Translations under genes and position numbers: made by a program | DNA from: Rhodoblastus sp. 17X3 | Lineage (GTDB): Bacteria; Pseudomonadota; Alphaproteobacteria; Rhizobiales; Beijerinckiaceae | DNA length: 64,000 bases | Reading direction: 5' to 3' | Assembly (NCBI RefSeq): GCF_030056575.1 | Contig: NZ_JASHHX010000021.1 | Coordinates: 1 to 64,000, forward strand | Notes under the pieces: model-generated | What the model was told of the DNA's origin: nothing | Database searches by the model: none | Seen by the model: only the letters and a program-made list of their open reading frames with translations | Shown: piece by piece, positions 35,389-45,076 of the stretch | How positions within the stretch are numbered: the first letter of the stretch is position 1 | Layout: every line of letters begins with the position of its first letter

Positions 35389-37403
35389 ATCCGAAATTGT
35401 TTGACAAGATCCTGATCGCCAATCGCGGCGAAATCGCCTGCCGGATCATCCGCACCGCGCGGCGTCTCGGCGTCGCGACGGTCGCCGTTTTTTCGGACGC
35501 CGATTCCCGGGCGCGACATGTGCGGCTGGCGGATGAGGCGATCCGCATCGGCCCCGCCGAGGCGCGGGAGAGCTATCTCGCCGTCGACAAGATCGTCGCC
35601 GCCGCGAAAGCCGCGGGCGCCGAGGCCATCCACCCCGGCTATGGCTTTCTTTCGGAAAACCCCGCCTTGCGCGAGGCCTGCGACGCCGCCGGTCTGGTCC
35701 TTATCGGCCCCCCGCTCGAAGCCTTGCGCGCTTTCGGCTCGAAGTCTCGCGCCAAGGCGCTCATGCAGGCGGCGGGCGTTCCGCTGGCGCCGAGCTATCA
35801 TGACGACGACCAGGACCCCGTCCGCTTGAAACGCGAAGCCGAATCGATCGGTTATCCTGTGTTGATCAAGGCGGCTTCGGGCGGTGGCGGCAAGGGCATG
35901 AGGCTCGTCGAGGCTCCAGCGGATTTTGATGCGGCGCTCGCCTCCTGCCGTCGCGAGGCGATGGCGAGTTTCGGCGACGCCAGCGTTCTGATCGAGAAAT
36001 ATATCGAGCGCGCGCGCCATATCGAGATCCAGATCTTCGGCGATGGTTACGGCGACTATGTCTCGCTGTTCGAGCGCGACTGCTCGGTCCAGCGCCGTCA
36101 TCAGAAAGTGCTGGAGGAGGCGCCCGCGCCGGGCCTTTCCGAGGCGCGGCGGCGCGAGATGAGCGCGGCGGCGGTCGCGGCGGCGAAGGCCGTTGGCTAT
36201 GTCGGCGCGGGCACGGTTGAATTCATCGTCGCCCCAGACGGCGGCTTCTTTTTCATGGAAGTGAACGCGCGCCTGCAGGTCGAACATCCCGTCACCGAAT
36301 TCGTCACCGGCCTCGATCTGGTCGAATGGCAATTGCGCATTGCCGCCGGCGCGCCTCTGCCGCTGCGCCAGCAGGACATTGTTGTGCGCGGATGCGCGAT
36401 CGAGGCCCGAATCTATGCCGAAGATCCGGCGCGAGATTTCCTCCCCGCGACGGGAAAGCTCGTCGGCCTGTTGCTACCGGAAGAAGGCCCTCATGTCCGC
36501 GTCGACGCCGGGGTGGAGCAGGGCGACGAGATCAGTTCTCATTACGATCCGATGATCGCAAAGCTGATCGTCCATGACGACACCCGTGAGCGCGCGCTGG
36601 CGCGGTTGCGCCAAGCGCTCGCGGAGGTTCGGATCGTCGGGGTCGCGAACAATGTCGCTTTCCTGTCGCGTGTGGTCGCGTGCCCCTCATTCACCGCTGC
36701 CGATCTTGGCGCCAGCCTCATCGCGCGCGAAAGCGTCCGGCTTTTCGCGCCCGACGCGGCGCCGCCGGCGGAGGCTGTGTTCGTCGCGGCTTTGGCCGCG
36801 CTGCTGTCGGAAAGAGCGACGCCCCCCAGCGTAAGCGACCCCACATCGCCATGGAATGCGCGCGACAATTGGCGGCTCAATCGCGAGGAGCCGCGCCTGC
36901 TGACTTTCCTATGCGCGAACCAGCCCTATGTCGTGCGGGCGCTGGCGCGCGGTGAAAATTTCGCTTTGTCCTGCGGCGACACGGCCGTCGCCGCTTATGC
37001 CGAGCGGGACGGCGACGGCAGGATGGTGGTCAACATCGACGGCCGGCGCTTTGCGGCGACGGCAATCGCGACCGGCGCCGACTGGACCATTTTCATGGGC
37101 GGCCGAAGATCGACCTTTCATTTTGTCGATCCGCTCGGCCATACGGCGGCGAAACGCGATTCTCGCGACGAGTTGAGCGCGCCCATGTCCGGCCGCGTGG
37201 CCGCCTTTTTTGTCGCGCCCGGGACGATCGTCGCCGCAGGCGCGTCGTTGATGGCGATGGAGGCGATGAAAATGGAGCATGTCATCAAGGCGCCCGCGGC
37301 GGGGCGCGTGGTCGCTTTCCTCTACGCGGTCGGCGATCACGTGAGCGAAGGCGCGGAACTGCTGAGGTTCGAGTCGCAAGACGACCGGGAGGCCGAGGCG
37401 TGA
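35376..37403 (+). CDS. mccA: Methylcrotonyl-CoA carboxylase, biotin carboxylase/BCCP subunit
   Basis: A 675-residue protein: N-terminal biotin carboxylase (KILIANRGEIACRIIRTARR; ATP-grasp KAASGGGGKGMRLV; FMEVNARLQVEHPVTE), a BT-type linker domain, and a C-terminal biotin carrier domain with the biotinylated lysine in AMEAMKMEHVIKAP. It carboxylates its own biotin with ATP and bicarbonate for use by MccB. GTG start inside the previous gene; its stop overlaps the HMG-CoA lyase GTG. Length is typical. Confidence 0.95.
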   Translation: MARVNPKLFDKILIANRGEIACRIIRTARRLGVATVAVFSDADSRARHVRLADEAIRIGPAEARESYLAVDKIVAAAKAAGAEAIHPGYGFLSENPALREACDAAGLVLIGPPLEALRAFGSKSRAKALMQAAGVPLAPSYHDDDQDPVRLKREAESIGYPVLIKAASGGGGKGMRLVEAPADFDAALASCRREAMASFGDASVLIEKYIERARHIEIQIFGDGYGDYVSLFERDCSVQRRHQKVLEEAPAPGLSEARRREMSAAAVAAAKAVGYVGAGTVEFIVAPDGGFFFMEVNARLQVEHPVTEFVTGLDLVEWQLRIAAGAPLPLRQQDIVVRGCAIEARIYAEDPARDFLPATGKLVGLLLPEEGPHVRVDAGVEQGDEISSHYDPMIAKLIVHDDTRERALARLRQALAEVRIVGVANNVAFLSRVVACPSFTAADLGASLIARESVRLFAPDAAPPAEAVFVAALAALLSERATPPSVSDPTSPWNARDNWRLNREEPRLLTFLCANQPYVVRALARGENFALSCGDTAVAAYAERDGDGRMVVNIDGRRFAATAIATGADWTIFMGGRRSTFHFVDPLGHTAAKRDSRDELSAPMSGRVAAFFVAPGTIVAAGASLMAMEAMKMEHVIKAPAAGRVVAFLYAVGDHVSEGAELLRFESQDDREAEA

Positions 37404-38299
37404 CGCTGCCCAAGGCTGTGAAGATTGTCGAAGTCGGCCCGCGCGACGGCTTGCAGAACGAAAGCGCTTTTGTCGCCAGCTCGATCAAGATCGAGTTGAT
37501 CGAAAGGCTGGCCACTGCCGGCTGCCGCCATATCGAGGCGACGTCTTTTGTCTCGCCGCGAAAAATTCCCCAGCTTGCCGACGCTGCGGAAGTGATGCGA
37601 GCGATCCGGCGGGCGCCGGAAGTGACCTATTCGGCGCTCACGCCCAATCTCAAGGGTTTTGAAGCCGCCATGGACGCCGGCGCGAATGAAATCGCAGTCT
37701 TCGCCGCGGCTTCGGAAACGTTCAGCCGCAAGAACATCAATTGCTCCACAGAGGAATCCCTGACGCGGTTCGAACCGGTCCTGGACGCGGCGAAACGGGC
37801 GGGCGTCAGGGCTCGCGCCTATGTCTCCTGCGCGCTAGGCTGTCCCTATGAGGGCGAAATCGCGCCCGCCGCCGTGACTCGCGTCGCCGAACGCCTGTTC
37901 AATCAGGGCTGCTATGAAATCAGCCTTGGCGACACGATCGGGGTGGGGACGCCGCTTGCGGCGAAACGCATGATCGAAGCCGTCGCGGAAAAAATTCCGC
38001 TCGAAAATCTCGCCGGCCATTTCCACGATACATACGGCATGGCGGCCGCCAATGTCTGGGCGGCTTTGGAAATGGGGATGGCCGTTTTCGATTCCTCGGT
38101 CGGCGGACTTGGCGGCTGCCCCTATGCGCCGGGCGCGGCCGGCAATCTCGCCACCGAGGATCTGGCCTGGCTGATGCAAGGCTCAGGCGTCGAAACCGGG
38201 CTCGATCTGCCGAAACTGGTCGATTGCGCGAACTGGATCAGCGGCGTGCTGGGACGTGAGGCGGTTTCCCGCGTCGCGCGGGCTTTGAAGAAGCTCTAA
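37400..38299 (+). CDS. hmgL: Hydroxymethylglutaryl-CoA lyase
   Basis: A 299-residue HMGL-like aldolase: metal/active-site start VEVGPRDGLQNESAFV, SALTPNLKGFEAAMDAG, LGDTIGVGTP, the HFHDTYGMAAANVWAALEMG stretch and the C-terminal loop VGGLGGCPYAPGAAGN containing the catalytic Cys. It splits HMG-CoA into acetyl-CoA and acetoacetate, the last leucine-specific step. GTG start overlaps mccA. The thiolase at 45368-46552 could use the acetoacetyl-CoA formed later. Its end overlaps the convergent ogt gene by four bases. Confidence 0.95.
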   Translation: MTLPKAVKIVEVGPRDGLQNESAFVASSIKIELIERLATAGCRHIEATSFVSPRKIPQLADAAEVMRAIRRAPEVTYSALTPNLKGFEAAMDAGANEIAVFAAASETFSRKNINCSTEESLTRFEPVLDAAKRAGVRARAYVSCALGCPYEGEIAPAAVTRVAERLFNQGCYEISLGDTIGVGTPLAAKRMIEAVAEKIPLENLAGHFHDTYGMAAANVWAALEMGMAVFDSSVGGLGGCPYAPGAAGNLATEDLAWLMQGSGVETGLDLPKLVDCANWISGVLGREAVSRVARALKKL

Positions 38300-38790
38300 A
38301 ATATTGCGCCTTCGTGGCGCAGTAGCCAGAGCTTGCGATCAAGCCCGCCGCCATAACCGACCAGCGCGCCATTGGCGCCGATGACCCGGTGGCAGGGAAT
38401 GACGATGGCGACGGGATTCCGATTATTGGCCATGCCCACCGCCCGCGCCGCCTGCTTCTGCCCGACCTGCGAGGCGATTTCGCCATAGCTCGCGGTCGCG
38501 CCGGCCGGAATCTCGCGCAGCGCCGCCCAGACCCGGCGCTGAAACTCGGTTCCCTCCGGCTGCGCGGCCAATTCCGCGAGGGCGGCGAGGTCGCCGTCGA
38601 AATAGGCCCTGAGTGCGCGATGCGCCTCGGAGACGTGGGGATGCGGCGCGAACTTCGCTCCGCTCGCAACTTGCCGCCGGTCGTCCTCGCCCCAGTCGAG
38701 CCGGCGCAGGACGCCGTCCGCATCGGTCACGAGGCGCAGCACGCCGACCGGCGTCGAGGAATATTCAAGGAAAAGGCTATGGTCCGACAT
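38296..38790 (-). CDS. ogt: Methylated-DNA-protein cysteine methyltransferase
   Basis: A 164-residue O6-alkylguanine-DNA alkyltransferase with the acceptor cysteine in IPCHRVIGANG and the helix-turn-helix region IPAGATASYGEIASQVG. It removes alkyl groups from O6-guanine in a suicide reaction. The ATG at 38790 gives a normal Ogt length. It is divergent from an Ada/AlkA fusion gene, so the two form an alkylation-repair pair with a shared 117-base control region. Confidence 0.93.
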   Translation of the reverse strand: MSDHSLFLEYSSTPVGVLRLVTDADGVLRRLDWGEDDRRQVASGAKFAPHPHVSEAHRALRAYFDGDLAALAELAAQPEGTEFQRRVWAALREIPAGATASYGEIASQVGQKQAARAVGMANNRNPVAIVIPCHRVIGANGALVGYGGGLDRKLWLLRHEGAIF

Positions 38791-38829
38791 GAGGCGACAA
38801 TAGCCGATCCGTCTCGAAAAATCCGGCGG

Positions 38830-38867
38830 TTTTCGGACATCGAAGGCGCGACGGAAGAGTCCGAAAA
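38830..38867. promoter_or_regulatory. Inverted repeat between ogt and the Ada/AlkA gene
   Basis: TTTTCGGAC (38830-38838) and GTCCGAAAA (38859-38867) form a perfect 9-base inverted repeat spaced by 20 bases in the divergent control region. It may be a regulator site or half-sites for Ada-like binding. The right arm is followed by CGCAAG, which resembles the GCAA part of an Ada box. Confidence 0.4.
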
Positions 38868-38907
38868 TCGCAAGATTTTTTACTGCAACACGCGCAGAAT
38901 AGATACC

Positions 38908-40371
38908 ATGGACCTCGATCATGACGCCTGCTATCGCGCCATCTGCGCGCGCGACCCGCGTTTTGACGGCCGTTTCTTCACCGGCGTCAAAACCACCGGG
39001 ATCTATTGCCGACCGATCTGCCCGGCGCGGACGCCGCGGCGCGAAAATGTCGACTTCTTCGCCAGCGCCGCCGGGGCGCAGGAGGCAGGCTACCGGCCCT
39101 GCCTGCGCTGTCGTCCGGAGACCGCGCCGGACCTCGGCGCCTGGCGCGGAACCTCGAACACAGTTTCGCGGGCGCTGGCCTTGATCGAGCTGGGCGCGCT
39201 CGACGAAGCGCCGGTCGAGAGGCTTGCCGAGCGCCTCGGAATCGGCGCCCGCCATCTGCGTCGCCTATTCGCGGCGACTCTCGGGGCCTCGCCGATCGCC
39301 GTCGCCCAGACCCGACGGGTCCTGCTGGCGAAGCAATTGATCCATGAAACGACGCTGCCGATGACCGAGGTCGCGCTGGCGTCAGGCTTCGGCAGCCTGC
39401 GCCGCTTCAACGAGACCTTTCAGGCCCTATACCGCCGCCCGCCATTGGCGCTGCGCCGCGCGGGCGCCGCCGATGCGGGGGGCGCAAAAGCGGCGGGCGA
39501 GACGATTCTCTTGCTGCGCTACAAGCCGCCCTATGACTGGCCGGCCATGGTGTCCTTTCTCGGCCCGCGCCTGATCGCGGGGGTCGAGACCATCGAGGGG
39601 AGCGTCTATCGGCGCACGATTTCGTTACAGGGCGAACACGGAATCGTTTCCGTCGAGCCGTCGGCGACCGCCGCGCTTCGGGTGAGCCTGCGCTTTTCCA
39701 AACTCTCGGCCTTGCCCAATATCATCGCGCGGCTGCGCCGGGTTTTCGACCTCGCCGCCGATCCCGAGGCGGTTGCGCTCGATCTGGCGAAGGATTCCAC
39801 GCTGGCGCCGCTGGTCGCCCTTCGCCCCGGTCTGCGCCTGCCGGGGGCCTGGGACGGATTCGAAATGGCGGCGCGAGCGATTCTCGGCCAGCAAGTGACG
39901 GTCGCCGGGGCCGCCCGGCTGGCGGCGCGGCTGACGGCGCGTTTCGGGGAAAAGCTGCGTTGCGTCGATCCGGCGCTGACCCATGTCTTCCCGGAGCCGG
40001 CGGCGCTGGTCGAGGCCGATCTGTCCGGCGTCGGGCTGACCCGCGCGCGGGCAGAAAGCCTGAAAAAAATGGCGGCGGCGGCCGCCGGCTCGCCTGACCT
40101 TTTCTCGGCGGCGCGCTCGCCTGAGGATGCGCAGGCGCTGCTGCGCGCGTTGCCGGGCGTCGGCGACTGGACCGCGCAATATATCGCCATGCGGCTGCTG
40201 CGCGAACCTGACGCTTTCCCGGCGGCCGACCTTGGCCTGCGGCGCGCTCTGGCCGGCGACGACGGCGCGCGCCCAAGCCCGGGCAAGTTGCTGGCGCGCG
40301 CGGAAAACTGGCGCCCGTGGCGCGCCTATGCCGCACAATATCTCTGGACCTGCGGCGCCGCCGCGCCTTGA
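38908..40371 (+). CDS. Ada-type regulator fused to DNA-3-methyladenine glycosylase II
   Basis: A 487-residue fusion. Residues 1-75 are the Ada zinc domain with all four Cys (GIYCRPICPAR and YRPCLRCRPE), able to accept methyl groups from phosphotriesters. Next is an AraC-type helix-turn-helix (VERLAERLGIGARHLRRLFA, then MTEVALASGFGSLRRFNETF). The C-terminal half is an AlkA glycosylase with its N-terminal domain and the HhH motif LLRALPGVGDWTAQYIAMR; the general-base Asp is in FPAADLGLRRA. It senses alkyl damage and excises alkylated bases. The frame is open upstream, but the MDLDHDACYRAI start matches the family. Confidence 0.92.
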   Translation: MDLDHDACYRAICARDPRFDGRFFTGVKTTGIYCRPICPARTPRRENVDFFASAAGAQEAGYRPCLRCRPETAPDLGAWRGTSNTVSRALALIELGALDEAPVERLAERLGIGARHLRRLFAATLGASPIAVAQTRRVLLAKQLIHETTLPMTEVALASGFGSLRRFNETFQALYRRPPLALRRAGAADAGGAKAAGETILLLRYKPPYDWPAMVSFLGPRLIAGVETIEGSVYRRTISLQGEHGIVSVEPSATAALRVSLRFSKLSALPNIIARLRRVFDLAADPEAVALDLAKDSTLAPLVALRPGLRLPGAWDGFEMAARAILGQQVTVAGAARLAARLTARFGEKLRCVDPALTHVFPEPAALVEADLSGVGLTRARAESLKKMAAAAAGSPDLFSAARSPEDAQALLRALPGVGDWTAQYIAMRLLREPDAFPAADLGLRRALAGDDGARPSPGKLLARAENWRPWRAYAAQYLWTCGAAAP

Positions 40372-40393
40372 CGCGGCTTACGGCCCATAGCCT

Positions 40394-40747
40394 CTAATCG
40401 CCGTAGAAGGACCTGAAACCGCCGAAAATCATGCGCTTGCCGTCGAAGCACATGTCCATGCCGGTCATGCGTGGGTCCTTCATCGCCTTCTCGTTAACCT
40501 CGTCGCGTTTCTCGCGCGACTCGTAAGTGGTCAAGCCGACAAATACCTTTTCATCCGGCTTGAGATCGACGCTTAGCGGAAAGGAGGTCAGCTTTCCGGG
40601 AGGGACGTCGTCCGCCTCCAGCTCGACGCAGGACAAGGCGCCGTTCTCGCACCAGACCTGGGTGAACAATTCCGCCTGCTGGCGGTAAAGCTCGAGATTC
40701 TTCATCGGCACGGGCACGACGAAAATGTCGGTATAATGGTGGGGCAT
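40394..40747 (-). CDS. DUF1428 family protein
   Basis: A 117-residue protein with the DUF1428 pattern: YTDIFVVPVPMKNLELYRQQ at the start, WCENGALSCVELEADDVPPG in the middle and KRMIFGGFRSF at the end. These are dimeric alpha/beta-barrel (ABM-like) proteins of unknown function. I start at the ATG at 40747, seven bases after AGGGAG; an ATG at 40753 is too close to that site. It reads toward the Ada/AlkA gene. Confidence 0.88.
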   Translation of the reverse strand: MPHHYTDIFVVPVPMKNLELYRQQAELFTQVWCENGALSCVELEADDVPPGKLTSFPLSVDLKPDEKVFVGLTTYESREKRDEVNEKAMKDPRMTGMDMCFDGKRMIFGGFRSFYGD

Positions 40748-40852
40748 AACCATTCTCCCTTTCGATGCCGCGACAACCGGCGAAACGCCATTCGGTTGCA
40801 ACGCGTCGAAAGGAATTGCCGCAACCCTCGGGGCGACGACCCGCCCCAGGCC

Positions 40853-43800
40853 TTAATCCGCCGCGGCGATGGATGGCCGTTCGGTCGTCGCCGCCTCGTC
40901 GAACAATTTTCTGAGAGCGGCCTGCCGTTTTCGCGCCTGCGCGACGTAGCGCGCCTTGACGGGACCATAGCCGCGCATGCGTTGCGGCAAGGCCGCCAGT
41001 TCCGTCGCGACATCGAGATTGGCCGCCGAGAGACGCGCCGCGACATCGCTCATCATCTGCTCATAGTCGCGCAGCAATTCGCGCTCCAGCTTGCGGTCGG
41101 GCGAGAAGCGGAACGGGTCGAGCCAGCTTCCGCGCAAAAAGCGTAGAGCGGAGAGAAGGCGCAAGGCCGGAAGCGCCCAGGCGCCGAACCGCCGCTTGCG
41201 AGGGGCGTGAGCGCCGAACTGAGTGAGAATCGGCGGCGCGAAATAGAAGGACAAGTTGAAGTCGCCCTCGAAAGTCGCGCGCAGTTTTTGCAGGAATTCA
41301 GGCCGCGCATAAAGCCGCGCGACCTCATATTCGTCTTTCGCCGCCATCAGCTTGTAGAGGCCAAGCGCGAAGGCGCGGGCGAGCTTTTCGCTCGCCGGAT
41401 CGACTCGCCGCTCCGCCGCCGCAACCTCAGCGACGCACGCCAGAAAACGCGCCGAAAACGCCGCATTCTGGTAATCGCTCAGCTCCGCCGCCAAGGCCTT
41501 GATCATGGCGTCCAGAGGCCGCCCGGCGAGTGGTTCTTCCGCTTTGCTTTCGTCATCCAGCCCCGCGGCTTTGGTGGTTGCGCTGAAATCATGAGCCGCC
41601 CGTCGTCCCCAGTTGAAGGCCAGCCGATTTTGCGAAACGGCGACGCCATGGTCTTCAATGGCCTGAAGGATCGACGTGGTCGACAGCGGCAGCAGGCCCT
41701 TCTGGACGGCGAAGCCGAGCAGGAAGGGATTGGTGGCGATGGAATCGCCGATCAGCGCCGTCGCGAGCCGCGTCGCCGGCAAGAATTCGGCGCGACCCGG
41801 CCCGCAGGCTTCAGCGATCACGCTTTCCATCTCCTCGTGCGGATAGACCGGATCCGGAAAAGCGTCGAGATCGCCGGTTCGCGCCTCGGCGGCGAAGGTC
41901 CGGACGATCTCGCTGGTGATGGAGAAATCATTATTGACCACGGCGCGGGTAAAATCGGGCCGCAATTTGAAGATCGTGTCGGGCGAGGCCGAAACCACCA
42001 GATCGCAGCCGATCAGCACCGCCGTTTCGCCCGACGCAATGCGCGTGGCGTGCAATTCCGTCGTCGCCGGCGCGATCCGGATATGGGTCGTCACCGGCCC
42101 GCCCTTCTGCGCCAGACCCGCCATATCGAGCGCGGTGACATTCTTGCCCTCGCGCGCGGCGGCCGCGCCGATTAGCGCGCCGAGCGTCACCACGCCGGTG
42201 CCGCCGACGCCGGTGATGAGAATGCTGCACGGCTCGGCGAGCGGCGCCGGCTCGGGCTCGGGCAGGCTCGCGATCCAGGCCGGATCGCCGCCTCCTTTCG
42301 CGCGGTGAAGAGCGCCGCCGTGAACGGTGACAAAGCTCGGACAGAAGCCCTCGATGCAGGAATAATCCTTGTTGCAGGCGGATTGGTCGATCCGACGCTT
42401 GCGGCCGAAGGGGGTCTCGACCGGGACGACCGCCATGCAGTTGGACTGCGCGGAGCAGTCGCCGCAATTCTCGCAGACGCGCTCGTTGATGAAGGCGCGG
42501 ATGGCGGGATCGGGATATTCCTTGCGTTTGCGGCGGCGACGCTTTTCGGCGGCGCAGGTCTGGTCATAGATGATCGCGGTGACGTCGGAGATTTTTCTCA
42601 AATCTTTCTCGACCTTCATCAAGTCGCGACGGTCGTGCGCCTCCACCTCGCGCGGCAACAGCCCGGCGCCGACATATTTTTGCGGCTGGTCGGTGACGAC
42701 GACGACGCGGGCGACTCGCTCGGCGAGCAATTGCCGCGCGATCATTGGAACGGTGAGCGCGCCTTCGACTTTTTGGCCGCCGGTCATGGCGACGGCGTCG
42801 TTGTAAAGAATTTTGTAGGTGATCGGCGTTCGCGCTGCGACTGCGGCGCGGATCGCCAGCAGGCCGGAATGCTGATAGGTGCCGTCGCCGAGATTGGCGA
42901 AGACGTGCGGCGTGCTGGTAAAGGGCGCCTGACCGATCCAGGGTACGCCTTCGCCGCCCATTTGCGAAAAAGTCTTTGTGGTGTCGGCGCTGATCCAGGT
43001 CGCCATGTAATGACAACCGATGCCGGCCATCGCCCGGCTGCCCTCCGGCAGGACGGTGGTCGAGGTGTTGTGCGGGCAGCCGGAACAATAATGAGGCTGG
43101 CGCAAAGGCAGCGATTTGAGCGCCTGGGGCCGGGCCTCATTGGCGGCCAGCAGCGCCAGCCGGGCCTCGAGCGCCTCGTCGCGGTGGAAACGCGCGATGC
43201 GGTCGACAATGACGCGAGCGATGATTGTCGGCGTCAATTCGCCCGCCGCCGGCAATTGCCAGTCGCGCAGCGGCGCCTCCCATTCGCCTTCGTCGGCATA
43301 TTTGCCGATCACTCGCGGGCGCACGTCGTCGCGCCAATTGTAGAGATGCTCCTTCAATTGATATTCGATCAGCTGGCGTTTTTCCTCAACGACCAGGATT
43401 TCTTCGAGCCCTTGCGCAAATTGCCGCATGCCCTCGGCGTCCAGCGGCCAGTTCATTCCGACCTTATAGAGTCGCAGCCCGATTTCGGCGGCGCGGGCCT
43501 CATCGATATGGAGGTCGTCGAGCGCTTGGCGGACGTCGAGATAGGATTTTCCGGTGGAGACAATGCCCAGACGCGCGACCGGGCTGTCGAGAACGATGCG
43601 ATCCAGCCTATTGGCTCTCGCGTAAGCCATGGCGGCATAGACCTTGACGTGCTGCAGCCGCAACTCCTGCGCCTGCGGCGTGTCCGGCCAGCGAATGTGC
43701 ACGCCGTCCGCCGGCAGAACGAAATCCTCGGGAATGACGCTTTGCACGCGGAAGGGATCGACCGAAACGCTGGCGTAGCTTTCAACGGTGTCGCCGGTCG

Positions 43801-44416
43801 CCTTGAGCGCGACCCAGCAGCCGGAATAGCGCGACATCGCCCAGCCATGCAGGCCGAAATCGAGGATTTCCTGTACGCTCGACGGGTTGAGCACCGGGAT
43901 CATCGCCGCCGCGAACATATGTTCGCTTTGATGCGGCAGGGTGGAAGAGCGCGCCGCATGGTCGTCGCCGGCGACCGCCAGAACCCCGCCGAAACGCGAG
44001 GTTCCAGCGGCGTTGGCGTGTTTCAGCGCGTCCATGGAGCGGTCCACGCCTGGGCCCTTGCCGTACCATAGAGCGAACACGCCGTCATAGAGCGCGCCTT
44101 CGAACAGATTGACCTGCTGCGAGCCCCAGACCGCGGTGGCGGCCAGTTCCTCGTTCAGCCCCGGTTCGAAATGGACATGATGCGCCTTCAGCCCGGCGGC
44201 TCTGCGCCACAGAGTCTGGTCGAGCGCGCCGAGTGGCGAGCCGCGATAACCGGAGATGAAGCCCGCCGTATTGAGGCCGGCGACAAGGTCACGCTCGTGC
44301 TGGAGAATAGGCAGCAGCGCCAGCGCCTCGGTTCCATAGAGGAAACGGACATCGGCCTGTGCTTGCGCGCCGTGCTCCGGCGTCGAATTCGCCCGCGATG
44401 ACAAAGGAAGGTTCAT
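40853..44416 (-). CDS. Indolepyruvate ferredoxin oxidoreductase, fused subunits
   Basis: A 1187-residue 2-oxoacid:ferredoxin oxidoreductase in which the IorA-like and IorB-like parts are one chain. The N-terminal pyrimidine-binding domain has FISGYRGSPLGALDQTLW; the TPP domain has YCSGCPHNTS and GIGCHYMATW; a ferredoxin-type cluster region follows (CENCGDCSAQSNC and SCIEGFCPSF); the gamma domain has ITGVGGTGVVTLGALIG. It oxidatively decarboxylates aryl-pyruvates from aromatic amino acids to acyl-CoA. GGGAGG lies six bases before the ATG at 44416. It stands alone between a DUF1428 gene and a decayed putA. Confidence 0.92.
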   Translation of the reverse strand: MNLPLSSRANSTPEHGAQAQADVRFLYGTEALALLPILQHERDLVAGLNTAGFISGYRGSPLGALDQTLWRRAAGLKAHHVHFEPGLNEELAATAVWGSQQVNLFEGALYDGVFALWYGKGPGVDRSMDALKHANAAGTSRFGGVLAVAGDDHAARSSTLPHQSEHMFAAAMIPVLNPSSVQEILDFGLHGWAMSRYSGCWVALKATGDTVESYASVSVDPFRVQSVIPEDFVLPADGVHIRWPDTPQAQELRLQHVKVYAAMAYARANRLDRIVLDSPVARLGIVSTGKSYLDVRQALDDLHIDEARAAEIGLRLYKVGMNWPLDAEGMRQFAQGLEEILVVEEKRQLIEYQLKEHLYNWRDDVRPRVIGKYADEGEWEAPLRDWQLPAAGELTPTIIARVIVDRIARFHRDEALEARLALLAANEARPQALKSLPLRQPHYCSGCPHNTSTTVLPEGSRAMAGIGCHYMATWISADTTKTFSQMGGEGVPWIGQAPFTSTPHVFANLGDGTYQHSGLLAIRAAVAARTPITYKILYNDAVAMTGGQKVEGALTVPMIARQLLAERVARVVVVTDQPQKYVGAGLLPREVEAHDRRDLMKVEKDLRKISDVTAIIYDQTCAAEKRRRRKRKEYPDPAIRAFINERVCENCGDCSAQSNCMAVVPVETPFGRKRRIDQSACNKDYSCIEGFCPSFVTVHGGALHRAKGGGDPAWIASLPEPEPAPLAEPCSILITGVGGTGVVTLGALIGAAAAREGKNVTALDMAGLAQKGGPVTTHIRIAPATTELHATRIASGETAVLIGCDLVVSASPDTIFKLRPDFTRAVVNNDFSITSEIVRTFAAEARTGDLDAFPDPVYPHEEMESVIAEACGPGRAEFLPATRLATALIGDSIATNPFLLGFAVQKGLLPLSTTSILQAIEDHGVAVSQNRLAFNWGRRAAHDFSATTKAAGLDDESKAEEPLAGRPLDAMIKALAAELSDYQNAAFSARFLACVAEVAAAERRVDPASEKLARAFALGLYKLMAAKDEYEVARLYARPEFLQKLRATFEGDFNLSFYFAPPILTQFGAHAPRKRRFGAWALPALRLLSALRFLRGSWLDPFRFSPDRKLERELLRDYEQMMSDVAARLSAANLDVATELAALPQRMRGYGPVKARYVAQARKRQAALRKLFDEAATTERPSIAAAD

Positions 44417-44502
44417 CGCGCCTCCCGGTCGGCGGTCCATCCGCCTGCCGAGACAACCGACAAGTCGGCGGCGGGTTTCATTTCCTCGCCCCGGCGCCCG
44501 CG

Positions 44503-45076
44503 TCAATCCTCCTGCGCCAGCAGGCCGGCGTCGCCGCCGAACGAGGCCGTGTTGACGGCCAAGCTGCTTTCGCGAAGAAAACGGCGAAGATAATCGGGCC
44601 CGCCCGCCTTGGGGCCCGTTCCGCTCAAACCGTGTCCTCCAAAAGGCTGCGCGCCGGCGACGGCGCCAATCATGCTGCGGTTGATATAGAGTTGCCGGCT
44701 GGCGCCCGAGCCGCCAGTTCGGCGATCCGGCTTTCGATCCGCGTGTGCAGACCCGGCGTCAGGCCATAGCCCGAGGCCTCTATTTCGTCGATCAGGGTCG
44801 AGAAATCGCCGGCGGCGAGCTTGTCGGCGAGCAGGAGATCGGCGGTCGGATTGTCGGGCGCCCGCGCCAACGATTCCGCCAGGGCCATGATCGCCAGCCC
44901 CTCGCGCGACGAAAGCTTGAATTCCTGCAGGAAGTCCTCGACCCTGACGACGCCGCTGCTTTTCCCGCGAATGGCGCGCAAAATTTCGTGCGCCAGATTT
45001 CTTTCCCCCGCGCGCGCCTGATCTGAGGGAGCGGAGGCGCGAAATTGCGCGAGAGCCGCCTTGTCGGACGACGCCT
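44503..45076 (-). pseudogene. putA: putA remnant with large internal deletion
   Basis: Reading leftwards, the first part ([20 protein letters not shown], then [20 protein letters not shown]) is the N-terminal proline-dehydrogenase region of PutA. It runs in frame into [20 protein letters not shown], which belongs to the far C-terminal aldehyde dehydrogenase region. After a frameshift the end [20 protein letters not shown], then [19 protein letters not shown] follows. Roughly 800 or more residues between are missing. The first codons are also lost, with a TAG just upstream. Proline oxidation to glutamate by this enzyme is therefore not possible. Confidence 0.8.
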
